Below the pieces are notes generated by a model, which made no database searches, was not told the origin of the DNA, and was given only the letters and a program-made list of their open reading frames with translations. Shown here piece by piece: positions 44,012 to 54,299 of a DNA stretch of 64,000 bases (positions are counted from its first letter, which is position 1; every line of letters starts with the position of its first letter). This DNA comes from Eopsaltria australis (Eukaryota; Chordata; Aves; Passeriformes; Petroicidae). The stretch is taken from positions 88,058-152,057 of the forward strand of contig JAVTVJ010001184.1 in NCBI GenBank assembly GCA_034509425.1. Direction: 5' to 3'. The translations under genes were made by a program, and so were the position numbers.

Positions 44012-44475
44012 CTGGGAAAAGACTGAAGTAGATAATAAGAGTAACATTGCCTTTAAGAAATTGATTGACTGATATAAGTTTTAAAAATAGATGATGAATG
44101 AAGTTTATTAAGATAAGATTGATAGTTTTAATAGTTATTACAATCATAAGAGTAAAAGTGCCATAAGTTCAGTTAAGTTTAAGTGTTGCTAAATTTAAGT
44201 GATGTTAGGTTAAAGTTTATTGATTTTAAATTCTGTTAAGCTCTCTTAAGGTTAGGTTCTGTTAAATTTAAGTTCTGCTAAATATAAGTGTTAAGTTCAA
44301 GTGAAGTTAAGTTTAAGTGATTGTAGGTAAGTGTTAAGGACTGTTAAGGTTAAGTGCTGTTAAGTTTCATTTCTGTTAAGTTTAAGTGTCAATAAGTTTA
44401 TAGTGTTAAATATTTGATAAGTAATAGAAAAAGTGTAAATATGGTCTGGATTGCTCAAAGAAAAGAAGGGGGATA
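44012..44475 (+). promoter_or_regulatory. ERV2 copy 2 3' UTR and polypurine tract
   Basis: Same TTAAG-rich degenerate repeats as copy 1; polypurine tract at about 44459-44472 before the LTR. Confidence 0.75.
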
Positions 44476-44840
44476 TGTTGGGAAATGGCCATTTCTGGCT
44501 GCACAGACATAAGGTATAAGTGAGCAATCCAGACTCCATAGATAAGTGTTAGGCCTCTGCTCAAGGCTGTTCTCAAAACAACTGTGGGAAAGGGAGACAT
44601 GAGAGCTGTAAACAAGGTGCAGGTGTCTAGAGATTAGCTTGGCAGAAGAAACTGTTGATGTTATTGCCTTCTGATACCAGTTTGTGTGTTAATTAGATTA
44701 GAGAAAGATCCTGTGTGAAACTTCTGTAAGTGAATAATATTTTGAGCACGTAAGGTAGTATAAGTATGTGCACTGTCTGACAATAAACGAGCTTGATTTA
44801 TGAATCACATTGGATCGTCGTCTTGCTCCTCTCGCCGACA
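44476..44840 (+). repeat. ERV2 copy 2 3' LTR
   Basis: 365 bp; the last ~30 bases differ from the 5' LTR (gatcgtcgtcttgctcctct then gccgaca), plus about seven single changes, so this pair is more diverged than that of copy 1. Confidence 0.94.
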
Positions 44841-44846
44841 AGGGAG

Positions 44847-46626
44847 TCCTTAGAACAGTATTTGCTTTATGCTAGTTGTACTTTGCTCTCACAGTTTACT
44901 GGTGTAAAGTTTTTCCAGTGGAGCTTAACTCAGGTAGCAAATGGTAACTCAGTTGGGTCTACATATATAGATGCATGTCCTGGTCTGCAAGGACTTCTGG
45001 AGGCAAAGTGGTAAAGAACTGGCTTCAGATAAATTAATAAAAATCACCCATACATGGAAACAGCATTTGCTTTGTGTTGTCTACATGTGTTTAAAAATAC
45101 AACCTGGTTTACTTGGCACATAGTTTGGAGACAAGATGTCAAGGTGGGGACAGGTCTCTGGTGCTTTAAAGGAGGAGATGAATGTGGGCTGGGACAACTG
45201 ACTGGGAGAAATGTTCACAGCAAGAAGAGATTGATGGAGCTTCTCATGTGCCATTTATTTGTACAGTAGCATGAACTCACATGGGATCCTGAACCTTTTT
45301 GGGTCAGACATTATAAAGAGAAAGATCTTGCCCCAAGTAGCCTATGCACAAGTGGCAATGAGAGGTGTTGTGCTGGGGATGACAGCAAGGCCAGGATTTG
45401 ACCTGAACCCCCAGCCCATGGTTGGAGCAGTCCATCCCCTGTGACCCCACTGTGTCACCAGGCTTTGACAGGAGGATGTCCCTGCTCAGCCTTGCACAGC
45501 AGAGCCAGAGGGACATCCCCGAGTCATTGTACACATTTTTGTGTGGCTTAAAGAAGAAATTAAACAAAAACTGAAACACTTGAGAGGCTTGTGTAGCTCT
45601 TGTGGTTAACAGGGAAGTCACTGCTGTGTCACAATAACCGGACAAGGTCCCTGTCATCAGCTTTAGTAGAAAAGCCCAGGACATTTCCTCTTTGTCATGC
45701 TACCGGACCAGCATCCTAAACTGCCAAATTGCTCCTGGTGATGAATCTGACCATCCTCTTGGCTTTTTTTAAACACTTTTTTCTGAAAGCCAAGAGGCTC
45801 CAACGTTTACATGCCCATCTGGCTGTCAACTGTGCACCAAATAACTCCTGAACCTTGTGACAATGTCAATCAAGTGTGATGGAAATCTGAGGGTAAATTC
45901 AGTTCCTACTTTCAGAAATGAAAAAGGTTGAGTGGAGGGAGAAGACCCGAAGTAGCAGTTGTCCTGCAGCACAGGCAGGTTGAGCTGTGCCACAACTAAC
46001 CCTCCTTGTTTCCTTCCATATCCATCATCTCTTGAAGCAACAACTTTCTGCCCCTCTGTGGTTTTGCTTTTAGTGATTGTATCTCAGGGTCTGTCCCAGA
46101 ATCCTAAAATTTGGACTTTAAGCTTGGCTTTTGATATCTGGCTCATCATTCCCTTGCATCTCTCAGTTGCTCAGTGGTTCATGGTAGCCTTTCTCTGCCA
46201 GTTCCTCCCACTGCTGCAGCCTTTTGAAGGTATCCCTGAGACTGTCACATCACAGAAGCACTCTGAATGACCTCAGATAAACTGCTTCTGCCTCAGCTTT
46301 TCCTTCATCCTAGTTTGACATCATCTGGGATGACTTTCCTCCATCAGCAGAAGTTGTTTATTTTGGAGGCTGGTGCTGGCTTCTCCCCAGTCTATTTATA
46401 CACCTGTTGCACAACTAAAAGCTGGAGATGAAAGCTGCATGCCTTCCTAAAGGAGAATGCACCATGGGAAGGTAGTCGCAGCAGGCACATTAGTGCCATC
46501 ACCGCCACCACCATTGCCTGTGTTTGTAGAACCTCCAAGCCAGGATACATCAAAGACGGTATGCCACCCTCAGCTCCCAGGCAGCAGGGAGGTGAAATGA
46601 CCTTCCAGTTAAGGCATGCCTCAGAG
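44847..46626. other. Intergenic, nothing recognised
   Basis: About 1.8 kb of single-copy-looking sequence without a credible gene, LTR or CR1. Confidence 0.5.
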
Positions 46627-46933
46627 TGTCGTACTGTTGGACACGAAAGAAACATGCAGATTCAGCAGCAAGTCAGGACCACCCAGGCAGAACCAAAAAA
46701 GAGAGCCTGCCTTTCTTTATTCACTCATTTTTATATCTTTCTTAAGACAATCGTGGATTGGTCAATGAGGTTACCACCTCTACAATTCCACAGGATAATG
46801 ACACAGTCTATCATCTTTCTCCACCTTAGGAGAAAGAAATGAAAACAATCTAGAAGTTCAAAAACAATCTATGCCGGTTAGGAAAACAAGGACTATGTTT
46901 ATAGAAAATGCATGGGAAATTCTACCACCGAAG
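46627..46933 (-). repeat. LTR_F, minus strand, left part (split by ERV3)
   Basis: Begins on the plus strand at TGTCGTACTG. Minus-strand AATAAA (plus TTTATT at about 46716). The sequence continues after ERV3 at 53262-53300 (taaaacatagaacactgcaa ... gacatcaca), where the minus-strand LTR would begin TGTGATGTCGCCCTGG. Target duplication of LTR_F itself not found. Confidence 0.5.
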
Positions 46934-47604
46934 TGTAAGAGTCTGGACGGAAATCCCTATCTGCCTCACGACCATCGACAGAAGCAGAGGCCGAAAACCC
47001 AGAGACCCTAAGAGGGGAAAAGGACTTTTGCACAATAAAGTCCAGCCAGATCTTGGTGGGATGCCTGCCAGGTGCCCAGGTGTACTGCAGAGCTGTGCTG
47101 CTGAGCTGTGCTGCAGAGGCATGTTGGAACACGCCCGTGGGAACCATGTCCGCCCGGCTACCGGGACGGAAAGAACCGAACTATATGTCCGGTACAGCTG
47201 CACCTGTACTCTAAAACAATGGGCCTTACTCCCCACCTGCTGGCTACTTGCCCCTCGTCTCTGGAGTGATTGCCTCATCTCTTGGTTACCTGCCCCCCCG
47301 CTTTCGAAAAGACTATAAAGAGACTCTCAAAAAGTGCCCCTACGAGATCTCCCTACGGACGAGACGAATCCATCGGATCCGGACAACGAGGACTTCGTCG
47401 TGCCGTGGTAGCTATGCCCCCCCTTTCCTCTTTCTTTCTTTCTTCTCTCTCTCTCTCCTCTATCGCATAAGCGTGTTGTTGGCACTCAATAAAGTGCTTT
47501 TGATTTTGATTTAAGCAAAAATACTTGTCCCTGTTTTCTTTTGCACTCTGAGATTCAAAGTAACGAACCATCACGACCCCCGCTCCTATGAGCGGATCGT
47601 GACA
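46934..47604 (+). repeat. ERV3 5' LTR
   Basis: 671 bp from TGTAAGAGTCTGG to GATCGTGACA. Poly(A) signal AATAAA at about 47490, after a ctctctctctctcc tract. Confidence 0.95.
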
Positions 47605-47609
47605 TCAAT

Positions 47610-47627
47610 TGGCGTCACGGACAGGAT
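47610..47627 (+). promoter_or_regulatory. ERV3 primer binding site, possibly tRNA-Ser
   Basis: tggcgtcacggacaggat, five bases after the LTR. It begins TGG as primer sites do. From memory it is close to the complement of a tRNA-Ser 3' end with one mismatch; the tRNA assignment is uncertain. Confidence 0.6.
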
Positions 47628-48068
47628 TCTGAGGCAGAAGGGGCTGCAAGGTTTTGTGTAGTCTGTAACAGGGGAAGGACGTTTTGCTCCAGCCGCACCT
47701 AGCCCGACACTCCGAAAGGGTGAGCGGTGTCTAGAAAGCAAGGGGGGCATCTCGAATTTCCCGCAAACTGCACATGCCTAGGTGAAAAGCACCCCTATAC
47801 TCTGTTGAGGGTTCTGTCTTCAGAATTTCACAAAAGAATCTCTTGGTGCAAAAGGGGGAGTGTTGTGTTTCTTTTTAAGGTGGGTGTGTAAGGAGTTAGT
47901 CTACTGGGTGTTAGGAGAGGCAACGGATTGTAACTAAACAGAGCCTCCAGTAGACTCAGTCTCTTCGCCACTTTAGGGAAGAGAAGGGGAACACAGCCCG
48001 GCTCTCGGGACTGTGGATGCAACTAAGTTTTACCTCCCTAAAGCGGTTTTCATTGTCCCTTCAAAAAC

Positions 48069-49259
48069 ATGACCTCAAACACTAACACAAAACATACAGC
48101 TGCATTTTATGCTTTATTAGCAAAACACAATGCCCGACCCTCTTCAGGAGGGGAGGAGTGGGCACAAAACAACTGGTTTAATTTAGAAAATGTGATTGAT
48201 AGAATTTACTCTTTACAGCGTGGGTCAAAATTCAGACTTGGCCGAGATAAAGCTGTAATTTGCTCTGTACTAGGAGCATGCCTTACATCGGCTATAGATC
48301 ACCTCTTTAAGCAGTGCAGTGAACAGGAAACAATAATAGACTCCCTGCAAAACTTAGTAGAAATTTTACAGAAACAATTAGAGGAAAAAGAGAATTATAT
48401 TCTCTTGTTACAAGATCTTTTGAGAGAAAAATGTCCGAAAGACTCAAGGAACACCGATCCACCACAAGACACAAAGGAAAAGGAATCACTTTACCCCCAC
48501 AAAGAATTAAAGCAAGTAAAAAATTGTGGGGAAAACTGCTGTCCTCCTATGACACCTTTAACTGAACAGGAGGCCAGTGGATACTGGGGACATGATGTTT
48601 TCTTAACAACAGGAGACAAACATAACACCTCGTCCCCAACTCAGCATGCAACTTTCCAAGCTGGGGGACTCAATCCTCCAGAAAGCGGAGACCCTTTAGC
48701 TATTGTTAGTACCCCTGATCAACTTCCAGAAAGCGTTCACAAAGCTGCTTGTCTGCAAATGACACATGAAAAGAAGTTGATTCCTGAATATGAATCCCCT
48801 GTGCAACTGCCTGTGAAACCTGAAATGAAGACCCCTTTAATTCGAGGTCCCCCAGAATCACTCAAACCCACAGCAATTGTCTTACAGAAAACCATAGCAG
48901 TTGTGGGTCCCGTAGAGCAACTAGAAAAATTCCTTGAAAACCCAACAGATCGAACCGGATCTACTGATCCTGGGAATGCCCCAAATTCTACACCTTCTCA
49001 GCCGTTGGGTTCACACTTGAATTCACCTGCCAGTGATCGCAAAGTTTATACATGTTGTGAGGCTGCAGAAGATCTGATTAATTACAATAGAAAATGTGGA
49101 CCTGTAAAAACCCCACAAGAGAAATCAGAGCAAACACTGGCTAGCAGGGACATTGGGGTCCCTCATAGTGAAAACCCAGACAATAGTGGACCCCCCTTGC
49201 TTTCTCAAAGTCTGGGCAGTGAGCCTAAAGCAACCCCTCCCTCAGAGCCTGGGAAGTGA
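48069..49259 (+). CDS. gag: ERV3 Gag-like protein
   Basis: 396 codons from ATG 48069, at the gag position 440 bases after the primer site. N-terminal ~75 residues are globular-looking (AFYALLAKHNARPSS, then RGSKFRLGRDKAVICSVLG). Residues ~80-120 form a heptad-rich coiled coil (SEQETIIDSLQNLVEILQKQ, then LEEKENYILLLQDLL). The remainder is Pro/Ser/Thr-rich and low in order, with no major homology region or zinc knuckle. The last part holds degenerate repeats (LGSEPK-type, 49200-49330) that continue into the pol frame. I do not recognise the family; gag identity comes from position and the coiled coil. Confidence 0.7.
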   Translation: MTSNTNTKHTAAFYALLAKHNARPSSGGEEWAQNNWFNLENVIDRIYSLQRGSKFRLGRDKAVICSVLGACLTSAIDHLFKQCSEQETIIDSLQNLVEILQKQLEEKENYILLLQDLLREKCPKDSRNTDPPQDTKEKESLYPHKELKQVKNCGENCCPPMTPLTEQEASGYWGHDVFLTTGDKHNTSSPTQHATFQAGGLNPPESGDPLAIVSTPDQLPESVHKAACLQMTHEKKLIPEYESPVQLPVKPEMKTPLIRGPPESLKPTAIVLQKTIAVVGPVEQLEKFLENPTDRTGSTDPGNAPNSTPSQPLGSHLNSPASDRKVYTCCEAAEDLINYNRKCGPVKTPQEKSEQTLASRDIGVPHSENPDNSGPPLLSQSLGSEPKATPPSEPGK

Positions 49260-50283
49260 GCCAAAGCAGCCTTTCCTTCAAAGTCCAGGCAACAACCCAA
49301 AACAACTTTGTCCTCAAAACCAGGTAAACTGGTTTTTGGGAATTTGGTGGAAGGATATCCCACCTGATACCCTAAACTTTTTAGATCAGATTAAAATGCC
49401 TGAATTTAGGAAAGATCTCCAACATGCTTTAGGGTTATTGGTGTTCTGGAGAAAACGCATCCCTGATTTTTCCATAATTGTCAGACCTCTTTATAAATTG
49501 CTGAGAAAAGGGGTGAAATGGGAATGGGATACTTCTCAAGAAGCAGCCTTACGATTGCTGATTTTCGAAGCAACAGCTCACCAAGCCCTAGGCCCTGTTC
49601 ACCCTACAGATCCTTTCCAAGTGGAATGGGGGTTTGCTTCCTCAGGGCTGTCAGTACACATCTGGCAGCGGGGCCCTGAGGGCCCAACAAGGCCTGTTGG
49701 TATTTATTCCCATGGCTTCAGAGATGCTGAAAAAAGACACACTATCTGGGAAAAGGGGCTGTTTGTGGTCAGCTTAGCTCTGATAGAAGTGGAGAAAATT
49801 ACACGACAACAACCAATTGTTTTGAGTTGCCCTTTCAAAGTTATTAGGGCAGTTCCTACCGGGATCCCCCAACCTGACGGGGTGGTCCAGAGGGCCTTAG
49901 TTAGAAAGTGGGATGTTCAGATTGAACACTATTGTAACACTTTCTCAATAACTGAAGGAGCTGTAAAAAACCTGGCAATACAAGAAGGCTTCAGTAGCAG
50001 CCAAGGCAAACCTGCCTCAGTTATTAAGGTAGCCCTCCACACTTCCTCCAGTGAAACAGAGGGGGAAGGCAGTGCCCAAGTTGGCGAGCTGATAGCTGTT
50101 TGTTGTGTTCTCCAACATGAAGTACAGAATATTTTTCTTGTTTGTATCTATACTTATTTCTATGCTGTGTTTCAGGAATGGACTGAGTGGCTTTCTTTTT
50201 GGCAGCAAAAGGCATGGACAGCCTCTGATGCCCTAGGAAAGGAGCATCGGACAAATACACGCTGGATAATTCCATCATTTTAA
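49260..50283 (+). pseudogene. pol: ERV3 pol remnant: RT connection and RNase H
   Basis: Frame open to 50283 (it opens before 49153, overlapping gag in another frame). Translation shows the RT thumb/connection (LQHALGLLVFWRKRIPDFS, VRPLYKLLRKGVKWEWDTSQ at about 49410-49550), an RNase H tether (HPTDPFQVEWGFASSG; YSHGFRDAEKRHTIWEKGL) and part of RNase H (AQVGELIAVCCVLQHE at about 50072-50120; then CIYTYFYAVFQEWTEWLSFW). Where TDS with a catalytic Asp is expected the text reads TYF, so RNase H looks inactive. Protease and the RT palm are absent because gag repeats run straight into the RT thumb; integrase is absent after 50283. Confidence 0.83.
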
Positions 50284-50698
50284 CCTTTTCTGCCCCTTGG
50301 TGGCAGGCTCTGTTGTGTTTACTTTTCACAGGGGAACTCCGAGGGACATGAAGAATTTATAGATTTAAAATAAATGCCATAGCAAAGCCCATACTGAGTG
50401 CAGTAGCTACATATTATGGTATAAACACCCCCCTTGTGCTGGATGACAAGAATAATGCTTTTTCCCTCCCTTTATGGTAACATGAGGTAATGATTGCTGA
50501 ACTTTTTGTTAAACTTAGCTGTTGTACAATTTTCCCATAAAATTATGTGTGGTAAAAACAATACAAGATACTGGGGGGGGGGACTTGAAGTTGATGTTGT
50601 AATACCTATCACCCAACCATCGGTTATGCTAAGCTTGAAAATGTTTGAAATTGGACCAAATATAATCAGGACCAGGTATGGTCTCTCAAACAAGTTAA
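50284..50698 (+). pseudogene. env: ERV3 env: decayed upstream (surface) part
   Basis: Fragments of open frame (for example 50494-50706, VVIPITQPSVMLSLKMFEIG) lie ahead of the transmembrane part but in another frame and with stops. Includes a G10 run at 50573-50582 that may add a frameshift. No signal peptide recognised. Confidence 0.5.
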
Positions 50699-52117
50699 AT
50701 TGCTAATGCACAGAAATTCAGCCAACTTGTTCATCTTTTAACACAAAGAGACATAACCGGTGTTGTGGGAACAGGATTGGGAATTTTGAATAGCATTGAT
50801 TCAGAAGTGTTAATGAATAAACTGGCTACCACTACTGCAGATTTGACAAAATTACAACAACCACTGCAATCATCATTATTGGCTTTAGGAACTCACCAGT
50901 GGCTGTTATCAAACGTGCTACCAGATTGGGAAAGGATAAATGTGAACGACCACAAATTGATAATTGATGCACTTGGTGCCACACAAAATAATGTTTCTTT
51001 AGCCCTTAGCTGCATCCAGGCTCAATTGTGGATGCAGTCAGTTGCCGCCTCAATTATAAGAGAAGGCGAAGAAGGCACTTTTCCTACTGAAATTCGGAAA
51101 ATAATTTGGGATAGTGCCACTAAATTTGAAAGAGAATTCCAATCGTGGTGGAACTTAGTGAATTTCACTTACAACCCTGCTACAAACACAGCCACAGCTT
51201 TTGTGCTAACTATACGCAATGCTTCAGTGCATTCAATCTTTCCCATCATTCCTCTGGGGCTGAACTGGAATGGAACTATTCTTTACCCTTTTGGACATAA
51301 GCAGTGGGCCCGTCAAATTGGCAAAAAATGGCAAACTGTGGATTTAGAAACTTGTGTTGTCCGGGAACAACTAGGGTTCATTTGCGAAAGTAATGCAATC
51401 AGAGCTCAGGACATTTGCTTAGACACGGAGCAGAATATCTGTCATTTTGAAATTCATCTTAAAGAGAATCCTGAAACAGTGCTTGTGTATATAGGCAATG
51501 GATGTGCATGCTTGAGAACTGCTTGTGATCAAATAGTTGTAGAAAATTTGGTGATGGACACTAAAAATCATTCGAATTTTTGTGTTTGTAATTTTACTAA
51601 AATTGTAGGATGTGATTTTTCTTATTTAGCTCCAGTTACTTCTTATCACCTTTTGCAATCCAATTACTCACTGATACACCAAGTTGTGCCTACCCGCATT
51701 GGGATGAACCTTACCTTGGTAAAGCAATTGTTGCTTCATCAGGATTTAATCGAAATTTTGGAGAAGATCAAGAAGAACGGACAGAAAACCTTGGTAACTG
51801 TTCATCACAATGTAAACAAAATACATCGTGTTCTGGAAAGGGTAAGAAAGGATGCTGACCACAGTTGGTGGGATACCCTTTTTGGGTGGTCACCTACTGC
51901 CACAGGGGTCCTGAATAAATTGTGTCATCCCATCATTGTTCTCTTGATTTTAGTTTTAGTAGGTTTTGTCTTATCGGCAATTTTGTATATCATGAATTGG
52001 AGAATGATGAAACAAATAACATACTTGACATCCATAATGAATATGCATAATCTGGTTGATGTTTCATCCTCTGTGGACACCCCTGACATTATTGATGCAA
52101 GGCGAGCTAAGGTGTAA
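50699..52117 (+). CDS. env: ERV3 Env, transmembrane-subunit-like open frame
   Basis: Open from a TAA at 50696-50698 to TAA 52115-52117; the first codons are not ATG, and GTG 50765 is only an alternative codon. It starts with QRDITGVVGTGLGILNSID, a Gly-rich fusion-peptide-like segment, then a long heptad helix (ATTTADLTKLQQPLQSSLLA), a region with several N-glycosylation sites (NVS, NFT, NAS, NGT, NHS, NYS) and paired Cys, and near the C-terminus a WWDTLFGW motif followed by a membrane span (HPIIVLLILVLVGFVLSAIL, about 51925-51984) and a ~40-residue tail. No CX6CC motif, so it is not of the gamma/alpha covalent type. The surface part and true start are lost or shifted. Confidence 0.72.
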   Translation: MANAQKFSQLVHLLTQRDITGVVGTGLGILNSIDSEVLMNKLATTTADLTKLQQPLQSSLLALGTHQWLLSNVLPDWERINVNDHKLIIDALGATQNNVSLALSCIQAQLWMQSVAASIIREGEEGTFPTEIRKIIWDSATKFEREFQSWWNLVNFTYNPATNTATAFVLTIRNASVHSIFPIIPLGLNWNGTILYPFGHKQWARQIGKKWQTVDLETCVVREQLGFICESNAIRAQDICLDTEQNICHFEIHLKENPETVLVYIGNGCACLRTACDQIVVENLVMDTKNHSNFCVCNFTKIVGCDFSYLAPVTSYHLLQSNYSLIHQVVPTRIGMNLTLVKQLLLHQDLIEILEKIKKNGQKTLVTVHHNVNKIHRVLERVRKDADHSWWDTLFGWSPTATGVLNKLCHPIIVLLILVLVGFVLSAILYIMNWRMMKQITYLTSIMNMHNLVDVSSSVDTPDIIDARRAKV

Positions 52118-52585
52118 TAAGAAATTGGATAAATACTTTACTGCTTATTGTAATTTAATCAATTATTAATGAAATTTTAAGGTATTTTTATTGTTTGTGA
52201 TTTAATCAATTAATGTAATTTTAAGGTGTAACGATGTATTAATGTAATCTTGAAGTATAATGATTTAAATAATTATTAATATGATTTTAAGTTACAATAA
52301 GAAATTGAACTGGTTTATTTGAATAATTATTAATGAAATTTTACTATAATAAGGCAATTGTTGCCCTGTTGAAATTTAAACAAAATTTCATGTGATTAAA
52401 ATTACTTATTCTTTTGTTTTCTTTTCCTTTTCTTTTCCCTGCTCTCTTTCACTTTTGTCTCTGCTTTTCCGGGGTATGCTACCGGCACGGACGAGTCCTG
52501 AAGACATCGTGACAACACTACAGACTCCAGAAGGCATCGTGACAACGCTACAGGTTCCTGACGACGATCGTGAGCCACGGGGTGG
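52118..52585 (+). other. ERV3 3' UTR with AT-rich degenerate repeats
   Basis: Between 52150 and 52360 the motif attattaatgaaattttaag recurs in varied form 5-6 times. Then at 52500-52555 a catcgtgacaac-ctacag motif occurs twice. The sequence before the LTR (ccacggggtgg) is a poor polypurine tract. Confidence 0.6.
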
Positions 52586-53256
52586 TGTAAGAGTCTGGAC
52601 GGAAATCCCTATCTGCCTCACGACCATCGACAGAAGCAGAGGCCGAAAACCCAGAGACCCTAAGAGGGGAAAAGGATTTTTGCACAATAAAGTCCAGCCA
52701 GATCTTGGTGGGATGCCTGCCAGGTGCCCAGGTGTACTGCAGAGCTGTGCTGCTGAGCTGTGCTGCAGAGGCGTGTTGGTACATGCCTGTGGGAACCGTG
52801 TCCGCCCGGCTACCGGGACGGAAAGAACCAAACTATATGTCCGGTACAGCTGCACCTGTACCCTAAAACAATGGGCCTTACTCCCCACCTGCTGGCTACT
52901 TGCCCCTCATCTCTGGAGTGATTGCCTCATCTCTTGGTTACCTGCCCCCCCGCTTTCGAAAAGACTATAAAGAGACTCTCAAAAAGTACCCCTACGAGAT
53001 CTCCCTACGGACGAGACGAATCCATCGGATCCGGACAACGAGGACTTCGTCATGGCGTGGTAGCTATGCCCCTCCTTTTTTCTTTCTCTCTTTCTTCTCT
53101 CTCTCTCTCCTCTATCGCATAAGCGTGTTGTTGGCACTCAATAAAGTGCTTTTGATTTTGATTGAAGCAAAAATACTTGTCCCTGTTTTCTTTTGCACTC
53201 TGAGATTCAAAGTAACGAACCATCACGACCCCTGCTCCTACGAGCGGATCGTGACA
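52586..53256 (+). repeat. ERV3 3' LTR
   Basis: 671 bp, same ends as the 5' LTR, followed by cgaag. Confidence 0.95.
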
Positions 53257-53261
53257 CGAAG

Positions 53262-53300
53262 TAAAACATAGAACACTGCAAAAACCAGGGCGACATCACA
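53262..53300 (-). repeat. LTR_F, minus strand, right part
   Basis: Continuation of 46627-46933 on the far side of ERV3, ending GACATCACA. Confidence 0.4.
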
Positions 53301-54299
53301 GTTTGCTAAAAAAACCCCTTCTTATTTATCTGTGATTAAACTGTAATTATGTCATGGCTCTGAACATCCCCATGGACAAATTTGGGCATGGGGAGAGTCT
53401 GAACCATTGAGGTTGACATGCTGTGCACAGCCCAGCCTTGCTGACTCTCCTGCACTCTCTGTCAGGATCATTTGGGCTGGCAAACCCCACCATGATCTAT
53501 GGTGTCCTCTCCAGTGGGGCCAAAACATGTGCCAGGGTCCTGGGGGGGCAAAGCTGCTAGTAGGAGGTGTGATGGACTTGAATGGTGTGTGGTCACTGTT
53601 TCCCTGCACTGCTGCTGTAGTCTTGTGGTTGCCCCCAGCCTTGCACCACAAACCTGGACGCCTATCTATCACCACCATGCCTTCATTGTGCCTTCACCAA
53701 GGCTGGCTTCCTCCATTTCATGCCTGAATAGGAATCCCTTTGCAAATGTGGAGCTCAACTGCTTCTGCAAGGTGATTAATGCAGGCAGCAGCCCCTCAAC
53801 AAACACGACACCTCGGCTGGGGAGTTCCTGAGCCCCAAAAGGGGACTGTTTATGATGCTGCTGGTCTCCTGCCATCCTAAATGCCACCTCAGGTGGCTGG
53901 TGCTGCCCCTGCACCGTGTGCAGCCTCAGCAGCCAGCACACACAGGGCATCTCCCATCCTGGGGATGCTCTGCCCTTCTTCCAGCCAGGGTCATTTGATC
54001 CAGTGTCTTGGGGTGATTTTATGATGATACTTTATTCCCTAATCGTCTGCTGTACGCCCAGAAATGGTTGCTTTAGCATTAATATGATCCAGGGGGCGGG
54101 GCCAGAGCCTGACAACCTCGGCAGGGGTTTTGCTCAAGCTCTCTCTCCGGCGTGCTTCGGCGGCAACATGGATTGTTACTTCAATGCGTTTGTTGGATTA
54201 GTTTTTTGCTTGCCTTGGCAAGAAGCTGCTTCTTTTTTTCTTTCCCCACCTTTTTCTCTGCACTCCAGCAGAGATCCTTCAGTTGTTTCTTTTTGGGTT
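53301..54299. other. Unique sequence, nothing recognised
   Basis: 1 kb with short open frames on both strands. A GC box (gggggcggggcc at 54091-54102) stands alone. Confidence 0.45.

Larger units (their letters stand above)
37910..44840 (+). mobile_element. ERV2 copy 2, alpharetrovirus-like provirus (6.9 kb, defective)
   Basis: LTRs of 370 and 365 bp, duplication agggag at 37904-37909 and 44841-44846. Interior almost the same as copy 1: the same gag truncation, antisense block, RT scrap, internal polypurine tract/U3 stub and integrase-Env junction. The different duplication shows an independent insertion of the same rearranged genome, not a segmental duplication. It lacks the LTR_A insertion, and gag and the fused env frame are open. 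Confidence 0.95.
46934..53256 (+). mobile_element. ERV3 provirus (6.3 kb, defective)
   Basis: Two 671-bp LTRs (46934-47604, 52586-53256), about 18 differences, flanked by a 5-bp duplication cgaag (46929-46933, 53257-53261). Contents: primer site, gag-like frame, end of RT plus part of RNase H, remnant env. Integrase and the RT catalytic core are missing. LTR divergence of roughly 2.7% makes it older than ERV2 copy 1. The 5-bp duplication separates it from the 6-bp ERV-A and ERV2 families. I cannot place it in a named genus. Confidence 0.93.

Noticed and set aside
52392..52970. 192-codon ORF across the ERV3 3' LTR start
   Set aside because: Mostly LTR sequence, also open in the 5' LTR in part; no domain.
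54091..54102. GC box as a host promoter
   Set aside because: A single gggggcggggcc without CpG island, TATA or downstream exon.
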